A stretch of 47,218 bases of DNA from an uncultured Candidatus Saccharibacteria bacterium (lineage in GTDB: Bacteria; Patescibacteriota; Saccharimonadia; Saccharimonadales; Saccharimonadaceae): NCBI GenBank assembly GCA_937858705.1, contig CALLZM010000025.1, positions 1-47,218 on the forward strand, read 5' to 3'. Below are positions 1-8,190 of this stretch, in pieces. Within the stretch, counting starts at the first letter, position 1; every line of letters begins with the position of its first letter. Both the position numbers and the translations under genes were made by a program. The notes below the pieces were generated by a model that saw only the letters and a list, made by a program, of their open reading frames with translations, was not told the origin of the DNA and did not search any database.

Positions 1-519
1 GGTGATTTCAGTGCGGCTGACGCGATTCGCGCAGCAGATGACATCATCACCAAGGGCGGCGGACATAAATTGGCTGCTGGCGTAACACTACCAACGAAGA
101 ACATCCAAGCTTTCAGAGAACGAGTAAATGCATTTTATCGTGACCAGGAATTATCCAATCAACAGGCATTGTTGTTGCCAAAAGCCGATACGACCGCCGA
201 TTTTAGTGATATTACCGAAGAGCTTATCGAAAAAATCGCCACCCTCGAGCCATTTGGCAGTGGCAATCCGCAGCCTATCCTCACTAGTCAGCGGGTAACA
301 GTGGTGCACCGCCGTCGTATGGGTACCGATGCACAGCATGTCAAACTTGAGTTGCAAAATACCAGGGGCCAATCCATGAGTATGTTAGCGTTTTCAGCAC
401 CAGAGCACTTTTTCGTTCAGGTTGGTCAGATAGTCACCGTCTGGTATCAGCCAGATGTGAATGAATGGAATGGTAGGCGAACGATTGAGGGGCGACTGTT
501 GCATATTGAAATCTTGTAG
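1..519 (+). CDS. recJ: RecJ single-stranded-DNA exonuclease, C-terminal part (5' end outside window)
   Basis: The frame is open from base 1 and stops with TAG at 517-519, leaving the last 172 residues. RecJ is a cytoplasmic 5'-3' exonuclease on single-stranded DNA in recombination and repair. The DHHA1 motif GGHKLAAG is visible at about residues 20-27, and the RecJ-typical LEPFGSGNPQP segment at about residues 82-92, leading into the C-terminal OB-like domain. The catalytic DHH domain must lie upstream of the window. The next gene's promoter (-35 at 506) sits inside the 3' end of this gene. The identification is firm; the protein is incomplete only because of the window edge. Confidence 0.9.
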   Translation, partial: GDFSAADAIRAADDIITKGGGHKLAAGVTLPTKNIQAFRERVNAFYRDQELSNQQALLLPKADTTADFSDITEELIEKIATLEPFGSGNPQPILTSQRVTVVHRRRMGTDAQHVKLELQNTRGQSMSMLAFSAPEHFFVQVGQIVTVWYQPDVNEWNGRRTIEGRLLHIEIL

Positions 520-534
520 TTTTCATGCTATAAT
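506..534 (+). promoter_or_regulatory. sigma70-type promoter of the 541 gene, leaderless arrangement
   Basis: TTGAAA at 506-511, a 17-base spacer and TATAAT at 529-534 with an extended TGC just before it. The ATG at 541 starts 7 bases after the -10 box, so the transcript probably begins at or next to the start codon. Confidence 0.7.
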
Positions 535-540
535 AGAAGA

Positions 541-1332
541 ATGGACACTGAACCTACCGCATCCGACCATCACACTTTATCTTCTGGTGGCGACAACCCT
601 TGGGATTCAGTGATGCAAGCACTGCAAAAACCAGAAATAGTTGAAACAGATTTATTACCGCGTGAATCACTAAAGGCGAAACTATACCCTGCAGAGAAAG
701 AGACGGCAAAGAAAAGGCAACTGGCAGCGCTTTTCGAAGCATTTCCACTTGGTATCACTGAACAGTCAATCGTTTTGTATCCTGGCAGTGCCGCAGATGC
801 TACTTTTGCCGATGTCATTGGCGGCAGGCAAGTGATTCATATCGATCCGGACGAGGTATCGATACGCGAATTACAAACAGAAGGATATGTCGGTGTGCCA
901 ACGACGAAAGAGCAATATTATGCGGATAATCCAGGCCTAGTAGGTGCGGTGGATATGATCATTTCGTATAATGCAGGAAAAATTTCTGGCGAAGAGGTCA
1001 GCTTCATCCGTCCTGGCGGATATGTTTTGGCAAATAATTGGCATGATTCTGCTAATGCGATGGCTAGACGGGAAGATTTTGAACTTGTAGGTGCGGTTGA
1101 TCAGTTTGGAGTGGTACAAGATACAACTATTGCTACCGAAGCGCTTGGATATGAGCGAAGTGCCATGCTCCACGGAGGAGGAAATATGGTATTTGGCGCA
1201 GACGAGATAGCAAAACTTGAAAAGGGAACTTATGCCGAAACGACAGAATCACGCAATACCGAAACCATATGGCTCTTTCGCAAAAAAGATTCCGCTCCTC
1301 ACGATGAGCTTGACAAAGCAAAAGCACTATGA
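541..1332 (+). CDS. Unknown protein with a Rossmann/methyltransferase-like fold
   Basis: A 263-residue soluble protein. Residues about 75-105 read like a nucleotide-binding Rossmann core: a beta strand (IVLYPGS), a second strand ending in an acidic residue (VIHIDPDE), and later VDMIISYNAG and FIRPGGYVLAN, the order seen in SAM-dependent methyltransferases (motif I, acidic motif II, post-motif region). The classical GxGxG loop is replaced by YPGSAAD, so the assignment is by pattern only. No membrane segment or signal peptide is seen. It has its own leaderless promoter and is followed 41 bases later by a 29-residue peptide gene and then a terminator, so the two may form one transcript. The function is unknown. 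Confidence 0.6.
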   Translation: MDTEPTASDHHTLSSGGDNPWDSVMQALQKPEIVETDLLPRESLKAKLYPAEKETAKKRQLAALFEAFPLGITEQSIVLYPGSAADATFADVIGGRQVIHIDPDEVSIRELQTEGYVGVPTTKEQYYADNPGLVGAVDMIISYNAGKISGEEVSFIRPGGYVLANNWHDSANAMARREDFELVGAVDQFGVVQDTTIATEALGYERSAMLHGGGNMVFGADEIAKLEKGTYAETTESRNTETIWLFRKKDSAPHDELDKAKAL

Positions 1333-1373
1333 TACCTTAAAGTAAATAGAAGACAAAACCAAAAGGAACGCAT

Positions 1374-1463
1374 ATGCCAACACCAGAACAAGACACCAAA
1401 GCTATCACTGGCACGAACGGTGCTGATCTTGAGGACCTAGAATTTAGTGGTGATTGGGCCTAG
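1374..1463 (+). CDS. 29-residue acidic peptide
   Basis: ATG at 1374 is preceded by AAAGGA at 1362-1367 with good spacing, and the frame closes with TAG at 1461-1463. The peptide starts MPTPEQDTKAITG and ends LEFSGDWA; it is acidic and has no cysteine. A strong hairpin terminator follows 11 bases after the stop. A real ribosome site plus a terminator argue for expression. It sits behind a methyltransferase-like gene, so a modified-peptide precursor is one possibility, but no precursor family is recognised. Confidence 0.45.
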   Translation: MPTPEQDTKAITGTNGADLEDLEFSGDWA

Positions 1464-1473
1464 GCTCGGCCTC

Positions 1474-1500
1474 TGAGGTGAGCACCTCATTACTATATAT
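1474..1500 (+). terminator. Rho-independent terminator
   Basis: Perfect 6-bp stem TGAGGT (1474-1479) / ACCTCA (1484-1489) with a GAGC tetraloop, followed by an AT-rich stretch with a T run at about 1500-1505. Confidence 0.6.
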
Positions 1501-1540
1501 TTTTTGCATCATTTTTACCTCTGTTATTCTATGATGAATA

Positions 1541-1569
1541 TTGACAAAATAGCCAAGGTGTGCTTAAAT
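1541..1569 (+). promoter_or_regulatory. Promoter of the 1608 gene
   Basis: TTGACA 1541-1546, 17-base spacer, TTAAAT 1564-1569 preceded by TGC. The leader to ATG 1608 is about 32 bases and holds AAAAAGGA as ribosome site. Confidence 0.6.
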
Positions 1570-1607
1570 GGAATTGTAATAAATTGTTAACATAAAAAAG
1601 GAAAAAT

Positions 1608-2090
1608 ATGACAGAAGTCTCACTAGCACAAAAAGAACTCACTCCAGAACAACTCAAATGGCAGGCAAGAGAGAGAGCCGTTACAGAGCTCAGCGGCGCA
1701 TTTCAGGGAGATGAGGTTACTGCCAATTCTATAGTTAATGTGCTGTATTATGTTGGGGTGCCACAGCAGACACCGGAAGATAAGGACAATGAGCAATTTA
1801 ACGCAAAAGTGCGTGAAATCGCTGAGCTAGTACACGAAGATTACCGGGCCAGGAATCAGGAGACTAATGTCGACGATAATATGGCACCATTCGGAGCATT
1901 GGATGAAGGAATACAGGCGGGATATGTCGAGAAGGTGTTGGTTGCGATTGGATTGTCGGACGCTGACAGGGAAACCGCATGGTCAGAAGACAAAGGTACT
2001 TATGAGAGTGGTGAGTATGAGATATTTGGTTACAACAAATATGGTGCACAAGTATACTATGACACGCCCGATTATGAACACATTGGGTAA
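1608..2090 (+). CDS. Unknown 160-residue acidic protein
   Basis: ATG at 1608 follows a clear AAGGA ribosome site and a TTGACA promoter; the stop at 2088-2090 is followed by a strong terminator, so it is a single-gene unit. The protein is soluble and acidic, with helical segments in the first 120 residues and a tyrosine-rich tail (YESGEYEIFGYNKYGAQVYY, about residues 131-150). There is no cysteine, signal peptide or membrane segment. I do not recognise the family. Confidence 0.6.
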   Translation: MTEVSLAQKELTPEQLKWQARERAVTELSGAFQGDEVTANSIVNVLYYVGVPQQTPEDKDNEQFNAKVREIAELVHEDYRARNQETNVDDNMAPFGALDEGIQAGYVEKVLVAIGLSDADRETAWSEDKGTYESGEYEIFGYNKYGAQVYYDTPDYEHIG

Positions 2091-2112
2091 TATTTAGTAA
2101 GACTAGATCACA

Positions 2113-2145
2113 AAACCCCCGCCAAGTATTGCCTGGCGGGGGTTT
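2113..2145 (+). terminator. Strong hairpin terminator
   Basis: Perfect 12-bp inverted repeat AAACCCCCGCCA (2113-2124) / TGGCGGGGGTTT (2134-2145) with a 9-base loop. It ends the 1608 gene; the rpsU promoter (TACAAT 2152-2157) starts directly after it. Confidence 0.85.
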
Positions 2146-2167
2146 CTCTGTTACAATAGCCAGTGAT

Positions 2168-2383
2168 ATGGTACAAGTTACAAGAAAAGACGAGAAGGAA
2201 GCGAACGAAAATATCATTCGTCGCTTTAACCGCAAGGTGTTGCAGAGCGGCATCTTGGCGACCGTGAAGGGCAAGCAGCGCTTTGAAAAGCCAATTTCTA
2301 AGTCGGAACGACGCAAGAAGGCGATTATTCGCCGCGAACGAAAAGCCGACAAGATGGCCAAAATGCGACTAGGAGTCCGCTAG
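2168..2383 (+). CDS. rpsU: Small ribosomal subunit protein bS21
   Basis: A 71-residue basic protein of the 30S subunit. The N-terminal half (MVQVTRKDEKEANENIIRRF) and the arginine/lysine-rich tail (SKSERRKKAIIRRERKADK) are typical of bS21. A longer frame exists upstream, but it would begin inside the terminator hairpin and before the -10 box TACAAT at 2152-2157, so ATG 2168 is chosen; the leader is then only a few bases. yqeY follows 1 base after the stop, an rpsU-yqeY arrangement found in many bacteria. Confidence 0.9.
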   Translation: MVQVTRKDEKEANENIIRRFNRKVLQSGILATVKGKQRFEKPISKSERRKKAIIRRERKADKMAKMRLGVR

Positions 2384-2384
2384 A

Positions 2385-2840
2385 GTGGCCCTTGAGGCCC
2401 GTATACAAGACGATTTGAAAGCCGCTTTACTTAGCGGCAATCGTTTTGTTAGCGATACTTTGCGAGGCCTGAAAGCTGTTATTTTGGACGAAAAAGTAGC
2501 ACTTGGTAAGCGAGAAGATGGCTTAACTGATACTGAAATTGAAAAGCTTCTCGCTAAAGAGCTGAAAAAGCGCCGCGAGTCGGCTGCTATCTATCAGGAA
2601 AATGCTCGCGATGATTTGGCAGAAGCTGAAGCAGCTGAAGCAGAAATTATTGAAAACTATTTGCCGCAGCAGCTCTCTGAAGTAGAAATTACTGCTGTCG
2701 TAAAAGAACAAGTGCAAGCCATGAATGCGACTATGAAAGAAATGGGCCAAGTGATTGGCGCGGTGAAGAGCAAACTTGGCTCAAGTGCCGACGGCGCTGT
2801 CATTGCAAAGATAGTAAAACAAGAATTATCGTTATCGTAA
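2385..2840 (+). CDS. yqeY: YqeY/GatB-like domain protein
   Basis: A 151-residue helical protein of the YqeY family, related to the tRNA-binding C-terminal domain of the GatB amidotransferase subunit. Family features seen: ALEARIQDDLKAAL at the N-terminus, a charged middle helix, ENYLPQQLSEVEI at about residues 91-103, and MGQVIGAVKSKLG at about 120-132. The start is GTG at 2385, preceded by AGGAGTCC. Its direct role is not settled; the standalone family is thought to bind tRNA. It forms an operon with rpsU and probably adk. Confidence 0.88.
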   Translation: MALEARIQDDLKAALLSGNRFVSDTLRGLKAVILDEKVALGKREDGLTDTEIEKLLAKELKKRRESAAIYQENARDDLAEAEAAEAEIIENYLPQQLSEVEITAVVKEQVQAMNATMKEMGQVIGAVKSKLGSSADGAVIAKIVKQELSLS

Positions 2841-2859
2841 TAAAGAAGGGTAGAACACG

Positions 2860-3408
2860 ATGATATTATTATTTGGGCCCCCTGGTGCCGGTAAGAGTGT
2901 GCAAGGACAAATGCTGGCAGTGCGTATGGGTTGGAAGTGGCTCTCGACTGGTGAGATGTTTCGGGCAAGTAAAGATCCTGAAATTATCGAGATACTGAAG
3001 TCTGGACAATTGATCGATGATGAGCAGACCTACCAAGTATTCAATGCGGCTGTAGCGGAAGCAAAAGCGCAGCAGTATCCGCAAATTATCGTAGATGGGT
3101 TTCCGCGCACCAAAGATCAGGCTGAGTGGCTTGGCAAACATCTCAAAGAAACGGGCGATACTATAGATGTCGTCATCGCTCTTGAAGTGCCAGAAAGTGA
3201 AGTGGTGGAGCGCATGACCAAGCGAGGCCGCCTGGAAGATTCACCAGAAACTATCGCTACTCGTATGAATATCTATCGCCAAAAAATGTACCCGATTTTG
3301 GGTAATTTTGCCGAGCAAGGCATCAAAATTGTTCATCTCGATGGTACAGGCACTGCTGGCAGCGTGCATGACAAAATTTACGACGAAGTAGTGGGAGCGA
3401 TTGTTTAG
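2860..3408 (+). CDS. adk: Adenylate kinase (short form)
   Basis: A 182-residue nucleoside monophosphate kinase (ATP + AMP to 2 ADP). The P-loop GPPGAGKS is at residues 6-13, the AMP-site TGEMFR at about 31-36, and the Walker-B-like DGFPRT at about 87-92. The LID is short, with no inserted zinc-binding domain, so it is a short-type enzyme. Its stop codon shares one base with the GTG start of map. The adk-map pair is the classical order from the end of ribosomal operons, here without secY. Confidence 0.9.
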   Translation: MILLFGPPGAGKSVQGQMLAVRMGWKWLSTGEMFRASKDPEIIEILKSGQLIDDEQTYQVFNAAVAEAKAQQYPQIIVDGFPRTKDQAEWLGKHLKETGDTIDVVIALEVPESEVVERMTKRGRLEDSPETIATRMNIYRQKMYPILGNFAEQGIKIVHLDGTGTAGSVHDKIYDEVVGAIV

Positions 3409-4160
3409 TGCAGCCAACCAAAACACCAGCAGAAATAGAGGCGATGCGCCAGTGTGGCGCGATTTTGGCAACAATTTATAGAGATTTGCGAGATTTTGTA
3501 CGGCCGGGACTCAGCGAAAAAGACATTGACGCGTGGGTTGAGAGCGAGATACAACGACACGGCGCGGTCGCCACCTATAAAACAAGCGAAGTCAATTTTC
3601 CAGGGGTAATATGCATATCGGTTAATGATGAAATAGTGCATGGTGTGCCGACGGACTATGTTTTGGAGCGGGGTGATGTCGTTGGTTTTGACTTGGTAAT
3701 AGCATACAAAGGCATGAAAACTGACAGCGCGTTCACTATGGTAGTGGGCGAAAAGCCATCTGGGGCGGTGAAACATCTCCTTACCCATACCGAGAGAGCT
3801 CTTTACGCAGGCATTGATGCCATACAGGGGTCAGTACGAACGGGTGATATTGGCGCTGCGATAGAAGCGGTGTTGCGGCCCGCAGGCATTGGTATTGTGC
3901 GCGAGCTTGTAGGGCATGGCGTGGGGCACGAAATGCACCAAGCGCCAGAGGTGCCGAACTATGGGCGAAAAGGCACAGGCGTTTTATTGAGCCCAGGCGA
4001 TACCATTGCTATCGAGCCTATTACGACGCTTGGTAGTGAACGAATCAAGACCTTGAATGATGGCTGGACTATTTCGACCAAAGACGGCAGTTTGGCGGCT
4101 CAATTTGAGCATACAGTACTCATCACCGAGACGGGTGCTGAGATTTTGACGACTTTATAG
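3408..4160 (+). CDS. map: Methionine aminopeptidase, type I
   Basis: A 250-residue cytoplasmic metalloenzyme removing N-terminal methionine. The five metal ligands can be placed: the two Asp in VGFDLVIAYKGMKTDSAFT, His in GHGVGHEMHQAPEVPNYG, Glu in AIEP and Glu in QFEHTVLIT. The start GTG overlaps the adk stop by one base, so translation is coupled. It has no N-terminal zinc-finger extension. The identification is secure. Confidence 0.93.
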   Translation: MQPTKTPAEIEAMRQCGAILATIYRDLRDFVRPGLSEKDIDAWVESEIQRHGAVATYKTSEVNFPGVICISVNDEIVHGVPTDYVLERGDVVGFDLVIAYKGMKTDSAFTMVVGEKPSGAVKHLLTHTERALYAGIDAIQGSVRTGDIGAAIEAVLRPAGIGIVRELVGHGVGHEMHQAPEVPNYGRKGTGVLLSPGDTIAIEPITTLGSERIKTLNDGWTISTKDGSLAAQFEHTVLITETGAEILTTL

Positions 4161-4201
4161 CCGCTTGCAAAACACCAAGCATTACCTGTATACTATACAA
4201 T

Positions 4202-5443
4202 ATGCAACAATCTCAATATGCAGTTGGAATAGACATCGGCACAACGATGATCCGCTGCGTCGTCGGTCATATAGATAGTGATACTGGTAAGCCAACGGTG
4301 GTTGGTGTAGGCGTAGCACCGAATAGCGGTATGCGTAAAGGAGTGGTGGCGAATCTCGCTGGCCCTGCAAAGGTTATCGATGAAGTGCTTGGCGAAGCAG
4401 AGCGCATGAGCGGACAAGAAGTAGATGAGGCGACTATTAGTATCAATGGCTCGCACATTATTAGTTCGCGAGCCGATGGTATGATCGCTGCCGGCGGTGC
4501 TGACCATGAAATAAATGAAGAAGATTTACTGAGGGTTGAGGAAGTGGCGACCGTTGGTAAGATACCAGCAAATCGCGAAACCATAGAAATAGTACCGCAT
4601 AGCTACCGCCTGGATGGCCAAGATGGTATAAAAGATCCTATTGGCATGACTGGTACTCGGCTAGAAATTGACGCGGTCGTCGTGTCGGCACTGGTGCCGC
4701 ATGTTAACAATGTTAAAAAAGCCGCCGAGATGGCCACGGTGCAGCCGCATGGTATTGCCCCTTCTGTTTTGGCTGCCGCTAAAGCAGTATTGAATGAGAA
4801 ACAGATAGAAAGCGGCGTGGCGGTCATCGATATGGGCGGTGCGACAACCAGCGTGGCGGTGTTCGAAGAAGGTGATTTGCAATTTGTCGGTGTTGTGCCG
4901 ATTGGTGGCAATAATATCACCAATGATTTAGCTATTGGGCTTAAAACCAACCCTGAAGTGGCCGAACAGGTGAAACTCAAGCACGCTCGAGCCGTGGCAA
5001 GAGAAACTTCAGAGGCCGTTTCGGTCAAGCACGACAAGGAAACACTACAGTTTGAAACTGCAGATATCGATGAAATTGTCGAAGCTCGTCTTGAAGAAAT
5101 ATTTGAGGGCATTGAAAAAGAACTGAAGAAAGCCGGGCGATCTGGCAAGTTGCCAAGTGGCGTGGTGCTAGTGGGCGACGGTTCTCATTTGAACAAATTG
5201 AGCGATTTCGCTAAAGAAGCTTTGGGACTAGCGGTGACCATTGGTCGGCCAACTGGCTTTGCCGGAGTAAACGAAAAGGTAGAGCAGCCAGAGTTTGCTG
5301 CAGCCGTCGGTCTGATGCTGCTCGATGCCGATATGCTCACTACGGGACAAGTTGGACACAAAAAAGGCACTGATAGTGGACTGAGCGGTGGCTTGAAAGC
5401 TTCAAAAGGATTATTGGCGCGTATTTTTAAGAAATTTAAGTAG
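4202..5443 (+). CDS. ftsA: Cell division protein FtsA
   Basis: A 413-residue actin-fold ATPase that tethers FtsZ to the membrane. Phosphate-binding motifs are clear: YAVGIDIGTTMIRCVV at residues 6-21 and VAVIDMGGATTSVAVF at about 207-222, plus the adenosine motif VVLVGDGSHL at about 322-331. The C-terminal end (LLARIFKKFK) is the basic amphipathic membrane-targeting helix. The -10 box TATACT (4189-4194) ends 7 bases before the ATG, so the mRNA is probably leaderless. ftsZ follows after 75 bases with its own promoter elements. Confidence 0.95.
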   Translation: MQQSQYAVGIDIGTTMIRCVVGHIDSDTGKPTVVGVGVAPNSGMRKGVVANLAGPAKVIDEVLGEAERMSGQEVDEATISINGSHIISSRADGMIAAGGADHEINEEDLLRVEEVATVGKIPANRETIEIVPHSYRLDGQDGIKDPIGMTGTRLEIDAVVVSALVPHVNNVKKAAEMATVQPHGIAPSVLAAAKAVLNEKQIESGVAVIDMGGATTSVAVFEEGDLQFVGVVPIGGNNITNDLAIGLKTNPEVAEQVKLKHARAVARETSEAVSVKHDKETLQFETADIDEIVEARLEEIFEGIEKELKKAGRSGKLPSGVVLVGDGSHLNKLSDFAKEALGLAVTIGRPTGFAGVNEKVEQPEFAAAVGLMLLDADMLTTGQVGHKKGTDSGLSGGLKASKGLLARIFKKFK

Positions 5444-5518
5444 TAGTTGGTAGTCGAGATTGCAAAAACCGTGTATACTAACTACTAAAGATGAGCGAAT
5501 CGAGTAATAGGAGGGACT

Positions 5519-6709
5519 ATGCCTGAAGTAAAACCAAGTGACATTCAAACATTTGCCAGTATCAAAGTTGTAGGTGTTGGTGGCGCTGGTGGTAGCGCAG
5601 TCAACCGCATGAAGGATGCAGGACTCACTGGTGTGCAATTCATTGCCATGAACACTGATGCTCAGGCACTGCACAATTCGAAAGCAGATATTAAGATTCA
5701 CCTCGGTCACAGCACTACCAATGGACTAGGCGCAGGTGCTGATCCTGGTGTGGGTGAAGAAGCGGCGAGAGAGTCTGTCAATGAAATTCGCGATGCCCTT
5801 GATGGCGCAGACATGGTATTTGTTACCATTGGTGCTGGCGGTGGTACTGGTTCTGGTGCAGGTCATGTTGTGGCAGAAGTCGCAAGAGATATGGGTATAT
5901 TGGTGGTTGGTGTGGCCACTCGACCGTTTAGCTTTGAGGGCGAAAAACGCCGTCAAAATGCCGAAACAGCTATTATGAATCTTGGTCGACAGGTAGATAC
6001 ACTTATTACTATTCCAAATGATCGACTATTGCAGACGATCGATCGCCGTACGCCACTGCTCGAGACATTCAAGATAGCCGATGATGTATTGCGACAAGGC
6101 GTGCAGGGTATCTCAGAGCTCATCACCGAGCATGGTCTCATCAATCTCGACTTTGCTGATGTCAAGGCCATTATGAGCAATGCTGGCTCGGCTCTTATGG
6201 GGATTGGTCGAGCAAGCGGTGAAAATCGAGCGGTTGAGGCAGCTCAACAAGCAATTGAATCGCCACTTATTGAAGTATCGATTGATGGTGCAAAGGGCGT
6301 ATTGTTCAATGTAACTGGTGGCTACGACATGTCGATGGCGGAGATTCAAGAAGCAGCAGAAGTTATCACGAGCGCAGTGTCGCCAGATGCCAATATTATT
6401 TTTGGTGCAACACTAAAACCAGAACTGGAGAATGACATCATCATCACTGTCATTGGCACTGGGTTTGATAGCGCTTTTTTCCAACAAGCTACACCAGAGC
6501 AGGTGACTGAATCGAGCAATATTAACGAAGACATGGAACGAGCGGTTGAAGAAATCGATAGCAGCACCGACTCTAGTACGGTTGATGCAGCAGCTAGCTT
6601 TGCCGAAGAGAGCGCCAAAGACATTTGGGGACAGCCCGAAGAGCAAGAAGAAGATGATACGCCGGCCTTTTTGAGGCGGCGTAAAAAGAAGCAATCAAAG
6701 GAGTCTTAA
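5519..6709 (+). CDS. ftsZ: Cell division protein FtsZ
   Basis: A 396-residue tubulin-like GTPase that forms the division ring. VGVGGAGGSAVNRM at about residues 18-31 and the tubulin signature GAGGGTGSGAG at about 104-114 are intact; NPDRLL-like IPNDRLL and the T7 loop NLDFADVKAIM (about 209-219) are present. After a 60-residue acidic linker the protein ends in a basic RRRKKKQSKES tail; a C-terminal DTPAFLRR segment is the likely FtsA-binding peptide. The start has a strong GGAGG site at 5511-5515. An extended -10 (TATACT, 5474-5479) lies in the ftsA-ftsZ gap. Confidence 0.97.
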   Translation: MPEVKPSDIQTFASIKVVGVGGAGGSAVNRMKDAGLTGVQFIAMNTDAQALHNSKADIKIHLGHSTTNGLGAGADPGVGEEAARESVNEIRDALDGADMVFVTIGAGGGTGSGAGHVVAEVARDMGILVVGVATRPFSFEGEKRRQNAETAIMNLGRQVDTLITIPNDRLLQTIDRRTPLLETFKIADDVLRQGVQGISELITEHGLINLDFADVKAIMSNAGSALMGIGRASGENRAVEAAQQAIESPLIEVSIDGAKGVLFNVTGGYDMSMAEIQEAAEVITSAVSPDANIIFGATLKPELENDIIITVIGTGFDSAFFQQATPEQVTESSNINEDMERAVEEIDSSTDSSTVDAAASFAEESAKDIWGQPEEQEEDDTPAFLRRRKKKQSKES

Positions 6710-7161
6710 TGAAAGTCGTAGCAATAGGCGATAGTCGTGTTTTAGAGTCACGAGAATCTGCTGACGGCATGTCTATCCGTCGTCGTCGAGAAACGGCCGA
6801 TGGCAAGCGGTTTACTACTTATGAACGCATAGAGCGGCGAAATATTGCTGTAGTAAAACGAGATAGTGCAAGGGAGTTATTCGACCGGAACAAATTGGCA
6901 AATTCGATTCATCGCTCAGTGGCTAAATTCTTCAAGTCTGATATGGAAGTTGACTCACTCATAAATGATATAGAAGATGCTATATACGAATTGGGCGAAA
7001 ATGAAATTCCATCTCGGCAGATTGGTGAAATTGTCCTTGATAAATTAGCCAAGTCAAATGATGTCGCGTATGTACGGTTCGCGAGTGTATTTTATGATTT
7101 TCGTACTCTCGATGATTTTGTGCAAATCCTTGATCGCAAACGACAGGAAAAGGCGGAGTAA
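6709..7161 (+). CDS. NrdR-like ATP-cone regulator lacking all zinc-ribbon cysteines
   Basis: A 150-residue protein with the layout of NrdR, the nucleotide-sensing repressor of ribonucleotide reductase genes. SRVLESRESADG, SIRRRRE and GKRFTTYERIE match the N-terminal NrdR domain, and about residues 45-135 (VVKRDSARELFDRNKLANSI through YVRFASVFYDFRTLDDF) match the ATP-cone. The four zinc-binding cysteines of NrdR are all gone: the positions read MKVVAIGD and RRETADGKRF, and the whole protein contains no cysteine. The ATG overlaps the ftsZ stop by one base, so the gene is translationally coupled to cell division. It may be a zinc-free NrdR or a repurposed nucleotide sensor. Confidence 0.85.
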   Translation: MKVVAIGDSRVLESRESADGMSIRRRRETADGKRFTTYERIERRNIAVVKRDSARELFDRNKLANSIHRSVAKFFKSDMEVDSLINDIEDAIYELGENEIPSRQIGEIVLDKLAKSNDVAYVRFASVFYDFRTLDDFVQILDRKRQEKAE

Positions 7162-7164
7162 GAT

Positions 7165-7422
7165 ATGCGCGTCGTGATTGTCTACAAAGATGCGAGCGAT
7201 CATGCCAGGGAAGTCATCGACTATTTGCGCGACTTTTCTCGCCAAACAGGGCACGACCTCGAAACAGTCGATCCGGATACTGCCGATGGTTCGCAGTTTT
7301 GTCGAGTGTATGATATTGTCGAATACCCAACGGTTATTGCCCTAGGCGACGATGGACAAATGCAAAATGTGTGGCGTGGCCGACCACTACCAACCATAAG
7401 CGAGGTGAGCTTCTATGTTTAA
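7165..7422 (+). CDS. Small thioredoxin-fold-like protein without CxxC
   Basis: An 85-residue protein starting MRVVIVYKDASDHAR and holding YDIVEYPTVIALGDDGQ at about residues 50-66, which looks like the cis-proline half of a thioredoxin/glutaredoxin fold. There is one cysteine (about residue 48) and no CxxC active site. The end overlaps the start of the VKOR-like gene by 8 bases, so it may be a partner or structural remnant of a disulfide system. The start ATG is 3 bases after the NrdR-like stop. Confidence 0.55.
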   Translation: MRVVIVYKDASDHAREVIDYLRDFSRQTGHDLETVDPDTADGSQFCRVYDIVEYPTVIALGDDGQMQNVWRGRPLPTISEVSFYV

Positions 7423-8047
7423 GAAGATAAAAGAGTATTTCACGCACGAAGAAAAGAAGATTCGCGACAATCGTTGGATATTTGCGAGTATGCTTGTGGG
7501 GGCGATTCTCAGCCTCATCGCATCGTTTGTGCTGAGCATGGAAGCGGTGCAGCTGGCGGCCGACCCAGATGCGGTACTGAACTGCTCTATTAATGTCCTC
7601 ATCAACTGTGCAACGGTCGCACTTCATCCGTCGGCTAGCCTGTTCGGATTTCCAAATGCATTTTTGGGGTTGATGGCTGAGCCAGTCGTTATCACTGTGG
7701 CGATTGCCGGGCTTGCAGGGGTCAAATTTCCTCGGTTCTTCATGTTTGCGGCTCAGATAGGCTATACGCTTGGCTTCATCTTTGCCTACTGGCTACTCTA
7801 CACCAGTTATTTTGTCATCGGCGCGCTGTGTCCATGGTGTCTGCTAGTGACGCTGACAACGACGCTGGTGTGGTTTGCGATTACCCGCTACAATATTCGT
7901 GAAAACAATCTCTTTTTGCCGAAAAAGACACAAAAAGCGCTCGAGAAGTTCATTGCTAAAGATTATGACAAGCTGGTGATGGCAATTGTTATCACGGTCA
8001 TCGTCGCGGCACTCGTTCTTCGTTATGGCGACGGTTTGCTCTACTAA
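7415..8047 (+). CDS. Vitamin K epoxide reductase (VKOR) family membrane protein
   Basis: A 210-residue integral membrane protein with five likely membrane helices. The VKOR quinone-linked active site CPWC is at about residues 142-145, and an upstream pair of cysteines (LNCSINVLINC, about residues 55-65) fits the loop cysteines that pass electrons in VKOR. Bacterial VKOR homologues reoxidise the DsbA-type oxidant, replacing DsbB. The N-terminus starts with a charged cytoplasmic segment. It overlaps the thioredoxin-like gene, an arrangement suggesting a disulfide-forming pathway for exported proteins. Confidence 0.88.
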   Translation: MFKKIKEYFTHEEKKIRDNRWIFASMLVGAILSLIASFVLSMEAVQLAADPDAVLNCSINVLINCATVALHPSASLFGFPNAFLGLMAEPVVITVAIAGLAGVKFPRFFMFAAQIGYTLGFIFAYWLLYTSYFVIGALCPWCLLVTLTTTLVWFAITRYNIRENNLFLPKKTQKALEKFIAKDYDKLVMAIVITVIVAALVLRYGDGLLY

Positions 8048-8069
8048 CTGTGATATAATTTTAGGAGAT

Positions 8070-8144
8070 GCGGGTATCGTATAACGGCTATTATGCTACC
8101 TTCCCAAGGTAGAGACGAGGTTTCGACTACCTCTATCCGCACCA
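8070..8144 (+). tRNA. tRNA-Gly (anticodon CCC)
   Basis: The acceptor stem GCGGGTA (8070-8076) pairs with TATCCGC (8134-8140), with one G-T wobble. The anticodon stem CTACC/GGTAG encloses the loop TTCCCAA with anticodon CCC at 8103-8105; the T arm is GAGGT/ACCTC. The discriminator A and an encoded CCA end the gene at 8144. The promoter has TATAAT at 8054-8059 with an extended TGA. Confidence 0.93.
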
Positions 8145-8190
8145 AATCATTATTCCTGCATTGTTCAGGGATTTCTGTTATGATGGAGAC

